A stretch of 64,000 nucleotides of DNA, from contig NZ_JACKTY010000035.1 of NCBI RefSeq assembly GCF_025822605.1, positions 1 to 64,000 of the forward strand. Direction: 5' to 3'. The stretch comes from Mycolicibacterium komossense. Lineage in GTDB: Bacteria > Actinomycetota > Actinomycetes > Mycobacteriales > Mycobacteriaceae. Both the position numbers and the translations under genes were made by a program. Below the pieces are notes generated by a model. It was given only the letters and a program-made list of their open reading frames with translations, was not told where the DNA came from and ran no database searches. Below are positions 36,090-44,610 of the stretch, in pieces (positions within the stretch are counted from its first letter, which is position 1; each line of letters begins with the position of its first letter).

Positions 36090-37114
36090 CAGGGATTCAC
36101 AATCGACTTGAGGCTGGCAGGGTCGGTATCGCTGTCGAGGGCATCGGCCACGTGTTCCAGGTCGTAGCGGCCGGTGACCATCCCGTCGAGGTCGACGGCA
36201 CCCGACTGTACGAGATGGATTGCAGCAGGCCAGGTGTCGGTATACCGGAACACGCCGGTGACCGTGATCTCGAGGTTCGCGATGTGGCTGACGGGCAGCG
36301 GGTACTCATCCTTCCCCATGCCGACCAGGACCACTTTGCCGGCGGGGCCGACGGCCTTGATACCGCTGACGACGGCCGCCGGCACGCCAGTGGCATCGAC
36401 GAACGCGTCGACCGGTTCAATCCCGGTGACATCGACGACTGTGGGATCCAGCACTTCGGTGGCGCCGAACTTCAGCGCCTTCTCACGGCGGGACTCGACC
36501 AGGTCGGTGACGACGATTCGGGAGGCACCGAAGGCACGGGCGGCCTGCGCGCAGATGACGCCGATCGGCCCGGCGCCGGCGATCAGGATCGACGATCCCG
36601 GCACGATGCCTGCCTTGCGCATGGTGGTGATCGCCACCGACAGCGGCTCGAGTAGTGCAGCGGCGTCATCGGACATCGAATCCGGTACTGGATGGGCGAA
36701 GTCGTCGTCGCTGATGACGTACTTGCAGAATGCGCCATCGATGGGTGGCGTCGCGTAGAACTCCATGAACGGACACAGGTTGTATCGGCCGGCCTTGCAC
36801 TGTTTGCAGCGGCGGCAGGGGTGCTGCGGCTCGACGGCCACGCGCTGCCCGATCCGACCGGGATCGACGCCGTCGCCGACGGCGGCAATGCGGCCGGACA
36901 GTTCGTGACCGAGGATCATCGGCTCGTTGACGATGAAATCGCCGATCCGGCCATGGCGGTAGTAGTGCACGTCGGAGCCGCAGACGCCGACGGCGGCGAC
37001 CTGCACGAGCACCTCGTGCGGGCCGGGGGTCGGGACGGGCCGTTCTTCGATCACCAGGCGGCGGACGCCGGTCATCACGCTGGCCCTCATGGTGTCATCA
37101 ACGGTGCTGGTCAT
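36089..37114 (-). CDS. Zinc-dependent polyol dehydrogenase 2 (sorbitol/xylitol dehydrogenase-like)
   Basis: A 341-residue medium-chain dehydrogenase close to sorbitol or xylitol dehydrogenases. GVCGSDVHYYRHGRIG is the characteristic catalytic zinc segment, LGHELSG the second, and CRRCKQCKAGRYNLC binds the structural zinc. The NAD site is IAGAGPIGVICAQAA. It shares operon and fold with the other zinc enzyme but differs clearly in sequence, so the two probably act on different alcohols or different steps. Its start overlaps the epimerase-like gene (ATGA). Confidence 0.9.
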   Translation of the reverse strand: MTSTVDDTMRASVMTGVRRLVIEERPVPTPGPHEVLVQVAAVGVCGSDVHYYRHGRIGDFIVNEPMILGHELSGRIAAVGDGVDPGRIGQRVAVEPQHPCRRCKQCKAGRYNLCPFMEFYATPPIDGAFCKYVISDDDFAHPVPDSMSDDAAALLEPLSVAITTMRKAGIVPGSSILIAGAGPIGVICAQAARAFGASRIVVTDLVESRREKALKFGATEVLDPTVVDVTGIEPVDAFVDATGVPAAVVSGIKAVGPAGKVVLVGMGKDEYPLPVSHIANLEITVTGVFRYTDTWPAAIHLVQSGAVDLDGMVTGRYDLEHVADALDSDTDPASLKSIVNP

Positions 37115-37776
37115 GATGTCCTTCTCTGTGTTGACAGTGGTTGCGGTGCATCAGAATCAGAGGCATCCAGTAACAGCGACCGCCCGACCACCAGGAATTG
37201 CGCGCCAGCCGACAAGCACAGTGGCGCAACGGCTTCGGTAACCCCGCCGTCGACCGCCACCGGAAGCTCAGCGGCGCAGGCTTCGACGACGTTGAGTTGG
37301 CCCAGTGAGCATTTGTCGCGGGTGCCCGGCTGGATGAGCATGACGAGCACACCATCGGGGGCAGCCGGCCAGCTCGGGGTGCCGTGGCCGTCCCATTCCT
37401 GCCAGACCGCGATCCACGCCGCACCGTCCGCCGCCCGGACCGCGTCGGCGCGCTCCTCGGTGAATGCCTGCCAGGGCAGAAACACCGCCCCAGGGCGCAG
37501 CGGCAGGATCTTCGGCAGCACGGCGTCGACGAAGTCCGGAGAGCCGATCAGGTGCACCCCGATCCGGGTGCGCTCGACGACGGCCGAGATCATCTGCAGC
37601 TCAGCCAGACTCACCCCGGCAGGCAGCCCTTCCGAGGCAGCCATCACATCGATATGGACGTCGAGTCCGGCCTCGGCGAGAGTCTGGGCGGCGACCACCC
37701 GGGAGCCCGGTGCGGCATACACCGAACCGGCGAGTGATCCGGGAAAGTCGTTGTGCCACGGGGCAAGTGCGGTCAT
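37111..37776 (-). CDS. Divergent ribulose-phosphate 3-epimerase-like protein
   Basis: A 221-residue (beta/alpha)8-barrel protein of the pentulose-phosphate 3-epimerase type. The metal-ligand pattern is kept: His41 and Asp43 (VHIDVMA), His75 (GVHLIGSPD) and Asp176 (VDGGVT). However, the loop that is normally PGFGGQ has become IQPGTRDKCS, and the phosphate-binding end reads VVGRSLL. It is thus probably a true metal-dependent epimerase with altered specificity rather than the housekeeping Rpe. Four-base overlaps with the dehydrogenase and kinase genes tie it to the pathway. It acts downstream of the kinase by inference. Confidence 0.75.
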   Translation of the reverse strand: MTALAPWHNDFPGSLAGSVYAAPGSRVVAAQTLAEAGLDVHIDVMAASEGLPAGVSLAELQMISAVVERTRIGVHLIGSPDFVDAVLPKILPLRPGAVFLPWQAFTEERADAVRAADGAAWIAVWQEWDGHGTPSWPAAPDGVLVMLIQPGTRDKCSLGQLNVVEACAAELPVAVDGGVTEAVAPLCLSAGAQFLVVGRSLLLDASDSDAPQPLSTQRRTS

Positions 37777-39260
37777 CGGGCACCGGCGTTGTCGAGGATT
37801 GGCGCTTGGGCGACCGAGGCCCACCGGGTGCGCAGGGCGGCCAGATCCCGGCCGTGCGCGCGGGGTGCGACGCGCTCCCTGGCGTCGGGCAGCCACCGCT
37901 TGGCCAGATCGATCAGCCCGGCCCGGTCGGTCCTGGCGGCGACAGCGGCGGCCTGAATACAGGCGCCGCGGGCCGTGGCTTCGTCGACGTCGGGCAGCGT
38001 CACCTCGTCATCGAGCAGGTCGGCCAGCAGCTGCAGCGTGGCACGCGAACGTGCCCCGCCCCCGACAGCCGTTGCCGCACCGCCGAGTTCGACACCGCAG
38101 GCACGCAGGCTGTCACGGCCGGACAACAGTGACAGCAGCGGGCCTTCGACGAAGGCGCGGGCGAGCTCTTCTCTCGTGGTCTGTGAGGTGATGTCGAGCA
38201 GGCCGCCCCTGGCATCGGGACGGTCGGGGGTCCGCTCACCGTCGAAGAACGGCACCAGCACCGGGCCCTGGGTCGGACCGGCAGCCAGCGCCAGCTCCGC
38301 CAGACCGCCGAGGTCGGTACCGAGCAGCACTGCCGCGCGGTCGGAGACGCGGGCGGCGTTGAGCGTGCTCATCAGCGGCAGGTAGCCGCCGGTCATATCG
38401 GCGACGCCGTCGACGGCACCGGTGGTGTCGAAGACCGGACCCCGCGACGACGTCGCGACGACACCCGAGGTGCCGATGCTGAAGTACTGATCGCCGTCGG
38501 TGAGCCCAAGGCCGAGGTAGGCGGCGTGCTGGTCGCCACCGCCCGCGGCCACCAGGACGTCGGCGCCGAGACCCAGTTCAGCTGCAGGCGCCGGGCGCAC
38601 CGTGCCCGCGGCGTCGGCGGGACCGAGAACGTTGGGCAGTTTCCCGGCCCAGTCCCGGTCGCCCGCGGCGAGGTCGAGATACGACGTGATCCATTGTCCT
38701 GCAACGGCATCGAAGTAGCCGGTACCCGATGCGTCGGATCGGTCGGTGACCCGCTCTCCGGTCAGCCAGTACGTCAGGTAGTCGTGCGGAAGCAGGAGGG
38801 TCGCCACCCGGTCGAGTAGCCCGGGCTCGTGTTCGGCGATCCAGGCAAGCTTGGCGATGGTGAACGCCGCGGTGGGCAGTGACCCGATCCGCATCACCCA
38901 GCGACGCGCACCGATTCGGTCGACGAGCCGGGCCAGGTTGGGCGAGCCGGTGGTGTCGTTCCAGAGTTTGGCGGCGCGCAGCACCTCACCGCGCTCGTCG
39001 AGCAGGACGAGCCCGTGGCATTGCGCAGCGACAGAGATCGCGCGCACGTCGAGCTGCTGTTCGCAATCGGCCATCGCGGCGCGGGCGGCAGCAACGAATG
39101 CGCTCACCCATTCGCGCGGCTGCTGCTCGCTACACGGCGGGAAGGCGGGGGGATGCGGCGCCGAGCCGCGGCCGAGCAATCGACCGGTGGACAGCTCGCG
39201 GACCTCGACCTTGCACGACTGGGTGGACGAGTCCACGCCGAGTACGGCTGCGGTACTCAT
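37773..39260 (-). CDS. FGGY-family carbohydrate kinase (xylulokinase-like)
   Basis: A 495-residue ASKHA-fold kinase that phosphorylates a keto-sugar or polyol with ATP. VLGVDSSTQSCKVEV is the first phosphate motif, AAGGGDQHAAYLGLG carries the catalytic Asp, and AVGGGARSRATLQLLADLL is the C-terminal adenosine site. Similarity to xylulokinases is good, but FGGY specificity cannot be read from sequence. It follows three dehydrogenases that would supply a ketose, so a ketose kinase is the likeliest role. Confidence 0.9.
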   Translation of the reverse strand: MSTAAVLGVDSSTQSCKVEVRELSTGRLLGRGSAPHPPAFPPCSEQQPREWVSAFVAAARAAMADCEQQLDVRAISVAAQCHGLVLLDERGEVLRAAKLWNDTTGSPNLARLVDRIGARRWVMRIGSLPTAAFTIAKLAWIAEHEPGLLDRVATLLLPHDYLTYWLTGERVTDRSDASGTGYFDAVAGQWITSYLDLAAGDRDWAGKLPNVLGPADAAGTVRPAPAAELGLGADVLVAAGGGDQHAAYLGLGLTDGDQYFSIGTSGVVATSSRGPVFDTTGAVDGVADMTGGYLPLMSTLNAARVSDRAAVLLGTDLGGLAELALAAGPTQGPVLVPFFDGERTPDRPDARGGLLDITSQTTREELARAFVEGPLLSLLSGRDSLRACGVELGGAATAVGGGARSRATLQLLADLLDDEVTLPDVDEATARGACIQAAAVAARTDRAGLIDLAKRWLPDARERVAPRAHGRDLAALRTRWASVAQAPILDNAGAR

Positions 39261-39907
39261 GACGACGCTCCGGGTGCCACCACTCGCGCCGATTCGTCGC
39301 CCGGCCGGATGCCGCGCGCCCCGACTCCCCCGGCGGGATGGCTGTCGACGACATCGTGAAGGGTGTGTCCACGCAATGCCATCGCCACGACAGCCAGTGC
39401 GTCGCCCCAGGCGCCGACGGCCAATGTGCTGGCCATGGCGATCATGTCGCCGGGGTCGGCGTCGGCCAGGGTCGGCGGCAGTGCGACCACCGTCGTGGCG
39501 GCCGAGGCGAACGGCGATTCAGCGTTCTCGGTGAGCGCGACCACCTCGACGCCGCGGCGCACGAGACGGTCGGTCAGGGTGGTCAGCTCAGTCGAGCGCC
39601 CCGTCTTCGAGATGGCGAGCACCATGTCGCTCGCGGTGATTGCGCCGATACCGCCGTGCAGCGCATCCATCGAAGGCAGATAGACGGCCGGGGTTCCGCA
39701 CACCGACAACAGATGCGCCAGCCGCTCGGCCATGATCCCCGATGTGCCGGAACCTGTGGTCACCACCTTGCCGCTGATGCCGAGGATCTGGCGGGCGACG
39801 GCGACGATCTGCGCTTCGACTTTCCCCGTCAGAGCGGCAACAGCACGGGATTCGCGGGCGAGGACAGCACCGGCCAGGCCGGTCAAGTCGTCGTCGCCAG
39901 CGCTCAT
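39257..39907 (-). CDS. SIS-domain sugar-phosphate isomerase
   Basis: A 216-residue single SIS domain of the KpsF/GutQ or 6-phospho-3-hexuloisomerase type. VVTTGSGTSGIMAERLAHLL and the SMDALHGGIGAI stretch with the catalytic His are typical, as is SKTGRSTELTTL. There are no CBS domains, unlike long KpsF. It probably interconverts a ketose phosphate and aldose phosphate. It is the first gene of the operon, with its start 112 bases from the divergent SorC regulator. Confidence 0.88.
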   Translation of the reverse strand: MSAGDDDLTGLAGAVLARESRAVAALTGKVEAQIVAVARQILGISGKVVTTGSGTSGIMAERLAHLLSVCGTPAVYLPSMDALHGGIGAITASDMVLAISKTGRSTELTTLTDRLVRRGVEVVALTENAESPFASAATTVVALPPTLADADPGDMIAMASTLAVGAWGDALAVVAMALRGHTLHDVVDSHPAGGVGARGIRPGDESARVVAPGASS

Positions 39908-39921
39908 ATGTGAGTTCCTCC

Positions 39922-39992
39922 GCTCAGAATGTTGTGAGCTAGATCATGCAGTCGCGTATGCTCAGCTGTCAAGGCGTCCGCTCAGATGAGCA
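39922..39992. promoter_or_regulatory. Candidate SorC operator/promoter region
   Basis: The 112-base divergent region holds two inverted repeats built on the same GCTCA/TGAGC half-site: 39922-39926 with 39935-39939, and TGCTCA (39958-39963 region) with TGAGCA (39987-39992). A regulator binding both could control the divergent operon and itself. Confidence 0.45.
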
Positions 39993-40019
39993 GACCCTAG
40001 CGCGAGGAGGGCAAACGGG

Positions 40020-40940
40020 ATGGGGCCGGACGAGCTGTTTCAGCGCGCGGTGGTGGCGCGGCGGTACTACCTGGAAGGCCGCACCCGCGTTCAGATCGCC
40101 GACGAATTCGGCATCTCCCGATTCAAGGTCACCCGAATGCTGGACGAGGCGGTGGCCTCCGGAATGGTGGAGATCACCATCCACAACCCCGGCTCGATAG
40201 ACGTCGAACTGTCCACCGCCCTGCAGCGCCACTACGACCTCGAACACGCCTATGCCGTTGTAGCGGACACCGACAGCCCCGCCGACCGGGTGGACGCCGT
40301 AGCAAAAGCGATGGCCGAGCTACTCGTCTCGATCCTGCGCGACAACGACGTGGTCGGGGTGGACTGCGGCCGGACCCTGGCCCGGGTGGCGGGGCATCTG
40401 ACGACGTTGCCGATCTGCGATGTCGTCCAGTTGACCGGGATGGCCGGCACGATCACCACCAACGGTGCTGATCTTGTGCGCCGGATCAGTGAGATCAGTG
40501 GCGGCAAATCGTGGCCGCTGTATGCGCCGCTGGTGGTCTCTGATGCCCGGACCGCCGAGAGTCTTTCGAGCACCATGCAGATCCAGGAGACCGTCGCCCG
40601 CCAGGGCAAAGTCACCTGCGCGATCGTCTCGGTGGGCGCCTGGACGCCGGGCGCCTCGCAGGTCTATGAGTTGCTGACCCCGGAGGAGGCCGCGCAACTG
40701 CAGTCCGCCGGGGTCGCCGCCGAAACCTGCGCACTACTGCTTGACAGCGAAGGAAACCGGATACCGGGTCTCGACGAGCGCCGGATGGGAGTCGACGAGC
40801 AGACCCTGCGGGCCATTCCGACCCGCATCGCCGTGGCGACGGGCCACGACAAGATCAATGCCACCAGGGCGATCCTGCGTTCGGGTCTGGTGTCCTCGAT
40901 CGTGACCGATACCGAGATCGCCGCCGCGGTGCTGGTTTAG
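40020..40940 (+). CDS. SorC-family transcriptional regulator of the polyol operon
   Basis: A 306-residue regulator. The N-terminal helix-turn-helix reads RTRVQIADEFGISRFKVTRMLDE, followed by the sugar-phosphate-sensing SorC domain with VVGVDCGRTLARVAGHL and a DeoR/SorC-type core. Such proteins respond to phosphorylated sugars. It is divergent from the nine-gene catabolic operon and has a strong GGAGGG site at its start. It most likely controls that operon in response to a pathway intermediate. Confidence 0.92.
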   Translation: MGPDELFQRAVVARRYYLEGRTRVQIADEFGISRFKVTRMLDEAVASGMVEITIHNPGSIDVELSTALQRHYDLEHAYAVVADTDSPADRVDAVAKAMAELLVSILRDNDVVGVDCGRTLARVAGHLTTLPICDVVQLTGMAGTITTNGADLVRRISEISGGKSWPLYAPLVVSDARTAESLSSTMQIQETVARQGKVTCAIVSVGAWTPGASQVYELLTPEEAAQLQSAGVAAETCALLLDSEGNRIPGLDERRMGVDEQTLRAIPTRIAVATGHDKINATRAILRSGLVSSIVTDTEIAAAVLV

Positions 40941-40991
40941 GCGCCCGGTCGACCGACGCACAACGCGTGTCGATGCGGAGGAGCGCGAACA

Positions 40992-41882
40992 TCAGACCGG
41001 AATGCTTGTACCGGTTTCCTTTTCGGCGAACCGCACCAGTTCCGCGGCCAGGCCGTAGTCACACGCTGCGGCGGAGCGACCGGCCAGCACCGGCCCACCC
41101 CTGAGACCGCGAATGCCGTCGATGCCCACATAGCTGCCCGGCGGAATGGGTTCGGAGATGCAGTACAGCGTCGGGGCCGCGCCGGCGTCGATATCGTTGG
41201 CGAGCACGCCGGCCGCCGTCTGAACGACTTTGTGGAACACCGACATCAGCGGCGTGTCAGAGACATTGCTCAGGTTCGAGGCCACCCAGCCCGGATGTGT
41301 CAGGTAGGTGGTCACCGGCGCATCCGCTGCCCGTAGCCGTCGGTCGAGCTCGAGACCCCACAGCATCACCGCCATCTTGGACCGTGCGTAAGCCGGGAAC
41401 GAGGAGAATTTCTGCACTCGCAGGTGCGGGTCCTCCATCCGCAGGTTCGACGATTTGTGTGCATCCGATCCCACGTTGATGATCTGCGAGCGCACCCGCG
41501 GGAACAGCAGGTTCGTCAGCGCGAACGGCCCGAGGAAGTTCGTACCCAACATCATCTCGAAACCGTCGACGGTGTCGGAACGCTTCTGCACTACTGCACC
41601 GGCGTTGTTGATCAGGATGTCGATATCCCCGTCGAGCAGATCCGGGAACTTGCGCACCGAGGACTGATCGGCGAGATCGAGTTTCACCACGGAGGTCGTG
41701 CCGCCGATCTCCGCGGCTCGCTGCGCACCGAGCTCGGTATTGCGCACGGCCAGGATGACATGTGCTCCTGCGTCCACCAGGGCGCGTGCGGTGGCCAGGC
41801 CCACTCCATTGGTGGAGCCCGTCACGACGATGCGCTTACCGGTCAAGTTGCCGAGTCGGGTCGGCGACCACTGAGACGTCAC
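40992..41882 (-). CDS. SDR-family oxidoreductase (protochlorophyllide-reductase-like)
   Basis: A 296-residue NADP(H)-dependent SDR. It has VTGSTNGVGLATARAL, NNAGAV, and the active-site pair YARSKMAV. The long C terminus after the active site is common in the retinol/protochlorophyllide-reductase-like group found in many copies in mycobacteria. It converges on the SorC regulator gene and is divergent from a lipase-like hydrolase with 41 bases between starts. The substrate is unknown. Confidence 0.87.
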   Translation of the reverse strand: MTSQWSPTRLGNLTGKRIVVTGSTNGVGLATARALVDAGAHVILAVRNTELGAQRAAEIGGTTSVVKLDLADQSSVRKFPDLLDGDIDILINNAGAVVQKRSDTVDGFEMMLGTNFLGPFALTNLLFPRVRSQIINVGSDAHKSSNLRMEDPHLRVQKFSSFPAYARSKMAVMLWGLELDRRLRAADAPVTTYLTHPGWVASNLSNVSDTPLMSVFHKVVQTAAGVLANDIDAGAAPTLYCISEPIPPGSYVGIDGIRGLRGGPVLAGRSAAACDYGLAAELVRFAEKETGTSIPV

Positions 41883-41923
41883 GGCCTGAGACTAACCTCG
41901 CCGCACTGCCGCTGGGGTGCGGC

Positions 41924-42883
41924 ATGATCCTCGAGGTGACCTACGCATTCGACCCAGAACTTCTGCCTACCATCGATATGTTGCCGAAGCGGACGTCAGT
42001 GGTGGTTCCCGTCGAGGAATCCCGCAGACAGATCGATGAGCTGTTCAGCTCCCTCATCGGTGACATCGACCGCACCGGCGTCGAACTGGTCCATGAGGAA
42101 GCGCCCGGCCCGGCCGGCGCGGTCCCATTGCGGATCTTCGTCCCTGACGTCCGCACGACGCGCGGTGCGGTGTACGACGTCCACGGGGGCGGGTTCACCG
42201 TGGGATCCGCAGCCATGGACGATGCTGCCAATATCGCAATGGCCCGCGAGTTGGGTGTGGTCGTCGTCTCCGTCGAATATCGATTGGCGCCGGAGACTCC
42301 GTTCCCGGGACCGTTGGAGGATTGCTATGCCGGCCTGGTCTGGGTCGCGGAGAACACCGAACGCCTGGGCATCGATCCCGCCAACATCGTGATCCACGGC
42401 GTCAGCGCCGGTGGCGGATTGTGCGCCGCACTCGCACTATTGGCCCGCGACCGTGGTGGGCCGGCCATTGCGTTTCAGTACCTGGGCGTGCCGGAACTCG
42501 ACGACCGCCTGGCCACCACCAGCATGCAGAGCTACGTCGACACCCCACTGTGGAACCTGCCGGCGGCGGAGAACAGCTGGGACAGCTATCTCGGCAAGGG
42601 CGTCCGCGGGACCGCGGACGTGTCGCCGTATGCCGCGCCGTCCCGGGCCACCGATCTGACCGGCCTACCACCGGCCTACATCTCCGCGATGCAGTTCGAT
42701 CCGCTGCGCGATGAGGACATCGCCTACGCACAGGGGCTGCTCGCGGCCGGTGTCACAGTCGAATTGCACCTGTTTCCTGGCACATTCCACGGTTCGATGC
42801 TGGCTGTCGGCGCCGCCGTCAGCAAGCGGGAAGCGGCCGAAGCTATCGCCGTGCTGCGGCGGGCGCTGAAGGTGCCCGACTGA
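41924..42883 (+). CDS. Alpha/beta hydrolase, hormone-sensitive-lipase family
   Basis: A 319-residue esterase/lipase. The oxyanion motif is VHGGGFTVGS, the nucleophile lies in HGVSAGGGLC (GVSAGG instead of the usual GDSAGG), the Asp region is MQFDPLRDEDIAYA and the His is in LFPGTFHGS. This is a LipN/LipH-like carboxylesterase of short acyl esters. ATG 41924 has a GGGG stretch upstream; GTG 41936 is the alternative start. Next downstream is the SnoaL-like gene, 96 bases away. Confidence 0.88.
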   Translation: MILEVTYAFDPELLPTIDMLPKRTSVVVPVEESRRQIDELFSSLIGDIDRTGVELVHEEAPGPAGAVPLRIFVPDVRTTRGAVYDVHGGGFTVGSAAMDDAANIAMARELGVVVVSVEYRLAPETPFPGPLEDCYAGLVWVAENTERLGIDPANIVIHGVSAGGGLCAALALLARDRGGPAIAFQYLGVPELDDRLATTSMQSYVDTPLWNLPAAENSWDSYLGKGVRGTADVSPYAAPSRATDLTGLPPAYISAMQFDPLRDEDIAYAQGLLAAGVTVELHLFPGTFHGSMLAVGAAVSKREAAEAIAVLRRALKVPD

Positions 42884-42909
42884 ACAGTCGCTGCCCATTG
42901 GCGCAAAAC

Positions 42910-42933
42910 TAGACACAAATCCGGTCATGTCTA
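42910..42933. promoter_or_regulatory. Inverted repeat upstream of the sulfotransferase operon
   Basis: TAGACA (42910-42915) and TGTCTA (42928-42933) form an inverted repeat with a 12-base spacer in the 96-base gap before the SnoaL-like gene. It could be an operator, for instance for the TetR protein encoded at 50761. Confidence 0.3.
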
Positions 42934-42979
42934 CCAAGATGGCGAGGATGTTGAGTTCAGCCGGCGGTGATGGGGCCCG

Positions 42980-43423
42980 ATGACTGATAGTGCCCGCGAG
43001 ATCGAGAACCTGATCTACCGCTACGCCGAACTGATCGACGCCGGCGATCTGGACGGAGTTGCCGCCCTGTTCGCCCACGGCCGCATCTGCGGTGTGGAGA
43101 ACGGCCCGCCCGAGACGGTGTTCGACGGCGCCGACCGGGTCAGACAGATGTATGACATGGCCACCCGGCTCTACGACGACGGCACCCCGAAGACCAAACA
43201 CCTGACCACCAACGTGCAGATCCGGGTGAACGACACTTCGGGCACCGCCGAGAGCGGGTCCTACTACTGCGTCACTCAGGCGACCCCGGAGCTGCCGCTG
43301 CAGGTGATCATCACCGGTCACTACCGGGACACCTTCCACCGCGTCGACGGCCAGTGGTGGTTCGACAGCCGGACCATGTTCATCGACCAGGTCGGCGACG
43401 TGAGTCATCACCTCAAATGGTGA
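42980..43423 (+). CDS. SnoaL-like (NTF2-fold) protein
   Basis: A 147-residue NTF2-fold protein. The N-terminal EIENLIYRYAELIDAGDLDGVAALF and the core RVRQMYDMATRLYDDG place it in the SnoaL-like group, members of which act as hydratases, isomerases or cyclases, or have no known role. It opens a co-directional series ending at 47527 and overlaps the sulfotransferase start by seven bases. The catalytic role is unknown. Confidence 0.82.
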   Translation: MTDSAREIENLIYRYAELIDAGDLDGVAALFAHGRICGVENGPPETVFDGADRVRQMYDMATRLYDDGTPKTKHLTTNVQIRVNDTSGTAESGSYYCVTQATPELPLQVIITGHYRDTFHRVDGQWWFDSRTMFIDQVGDVSHHLKW

Positions 43424-44610
43424 CCGAGACGAGGCATCGGGCTCCATTCGACATCGCCGCGGTGATGAAGTCGGCGCAGGACAAAGAACAGCTGGTGGAC
43501 TGGGGCCCGGTGCCGTTCGAGGAACCCCTCGCGGTACTGCTGGACAGTTACGCGGCCGCCGACCTCAACGACATCGGGGTGTACATCCTGCGTTCTGGCA
43601 TCGTGCACAGCCTGCGGATGCGTTTGCGCGCCCAGGAGTGGATCCGGCGGCACCCCGAGATCACCGACGAGTTGATCGTTGCTCCGATCGTGGTGGTCGG
43701 GATGATGCGCAGCGGCACCACCCTGCTGCAGCGCCTGCTTGCCGCGGACCGGCGTTTCCACTGCGCATACGGCTGGGAAGTTGTCGAGACCGCACCCCAG
43801 CTGGACCAGGACTGGTCGATTCTCGACCCGCGAATCGCGATCAGCGAAGCGCGCGAAGCGAAGTCGCGGCAACTCGCACCCGAGCTCTTCGCCATCCATC
43901 CGATGTACGCCCGGGAACCGGAAGAAGAAATAGTCTTCCTCTCCGATGCCTTCCTGTCGCACGTGCCCGAGGCCGGTGCGCACCTGCCCGCCTATCGGAA
44001 CTGGATCGACCGCCAGGACTTCGGTCCGGCATACGCTTACCTGTACCGCATGTTGCAGTTCCTGCAATGGCAGAAGCGCCAAAGGGGTATCACTGCGGGG
44101 CGCTGGATACTGAAATCGCCTGCGCACCTTGGCTATCTCGATACGCTGCGGGCTCAATTCCCCGATCTGCACGTCGTGCACATGCACCGCGACCCGCGTG
44201 ACACCATCGCATCAGGAGCGAGCCTGAACGCCACCCTGCACGCCATGCACACCGACACCGTCGACCTGCATCGAGTGGGCGCCGAATGGATCGAGCGGAT
44301 GGGCTGGACCAATGACCGTGCGATGCGGACCAGAGACATCTGGTTCGACGAGCAGTCCCGCGTCACCGATATCGAATTCGCCGCCGCGGTCGCCGACCCC
44401 ATCGGCCAGGTGTCGCGGGTTTACGACGCGACTGGGGTGCTACTGACGGCGGAGGCGGAGACGGCGATGCGCCTCTGGCTCGACCACCGGCCGCGGGAAC
44501 TCGGCCGCCCGCGCTATGGACCCGACACCTACGGTCTGAGCGACGCCCAGATCGACGAGCGGTTCGCCGAGTACACCAAGCGATTTCGAGGGGAAGTCAA
44601 TGCCCGATAA
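43417..44610 (+). CDS. Sulfotransferase family protein
   Basis: A 397-residue protein with the PAPS-binding loop IVVVGMMRSGTTLLQRLL and the 3'-phosphate segment VHMHRDPRDTIAS. This mycobacterial group of sulfotransferase-like proteins is large and mostly uncharacterised. It is predicted to move sulfate from PAPS to a hydroxylated lipid or sterol, but this is inference. The start ATGGTGA overlaps the SnoaL-like stop, and its end overlaps the DUF1214 gene by 11 bases, so all three are coupled. Confidence 0.85.
   Translation: MVTETRHRAPFDIAAVMKSAQDKEQLVDWGPVPFEEPLAVLLDSYAAADLNDIGVYILRSGIVHSLRMRLRAQEWIRRHPEITDELIVAPIVVVGMMRSGTTLLQRLLAADRRFHCAYGWEVVETAPQLDQDWSILDPRIAISEAREAKSRQLAPELFAIHPMYAREPEEEIVFLSDAFLSHVPEAGAHLPAYRNWIDRQDFGPAYAYLYRMLQFLQWQKRQRGITAGRWILKSPAHLGYLDTLRAQFPDLHVVHMHRDPRDTIASGASLNATLHAMHTDTVDLHRVGAEWIERMGWTNDRAMRTRDIWFDEQSRVTDIEFAAAVADPIGQVSRVYDATGVLLTAEAETAMRLWLDHRPRELGRPRYGPDTYGLSDAQIDERFAEYTKRFRGEVNAR

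Noticed and set aside
30543..40940. Ribose uptake operon (rbs)
   Set aside because: No ribokinase or RbsD; three dehydrogenases and an FGGY kinase point to a polyol or ketose instead.
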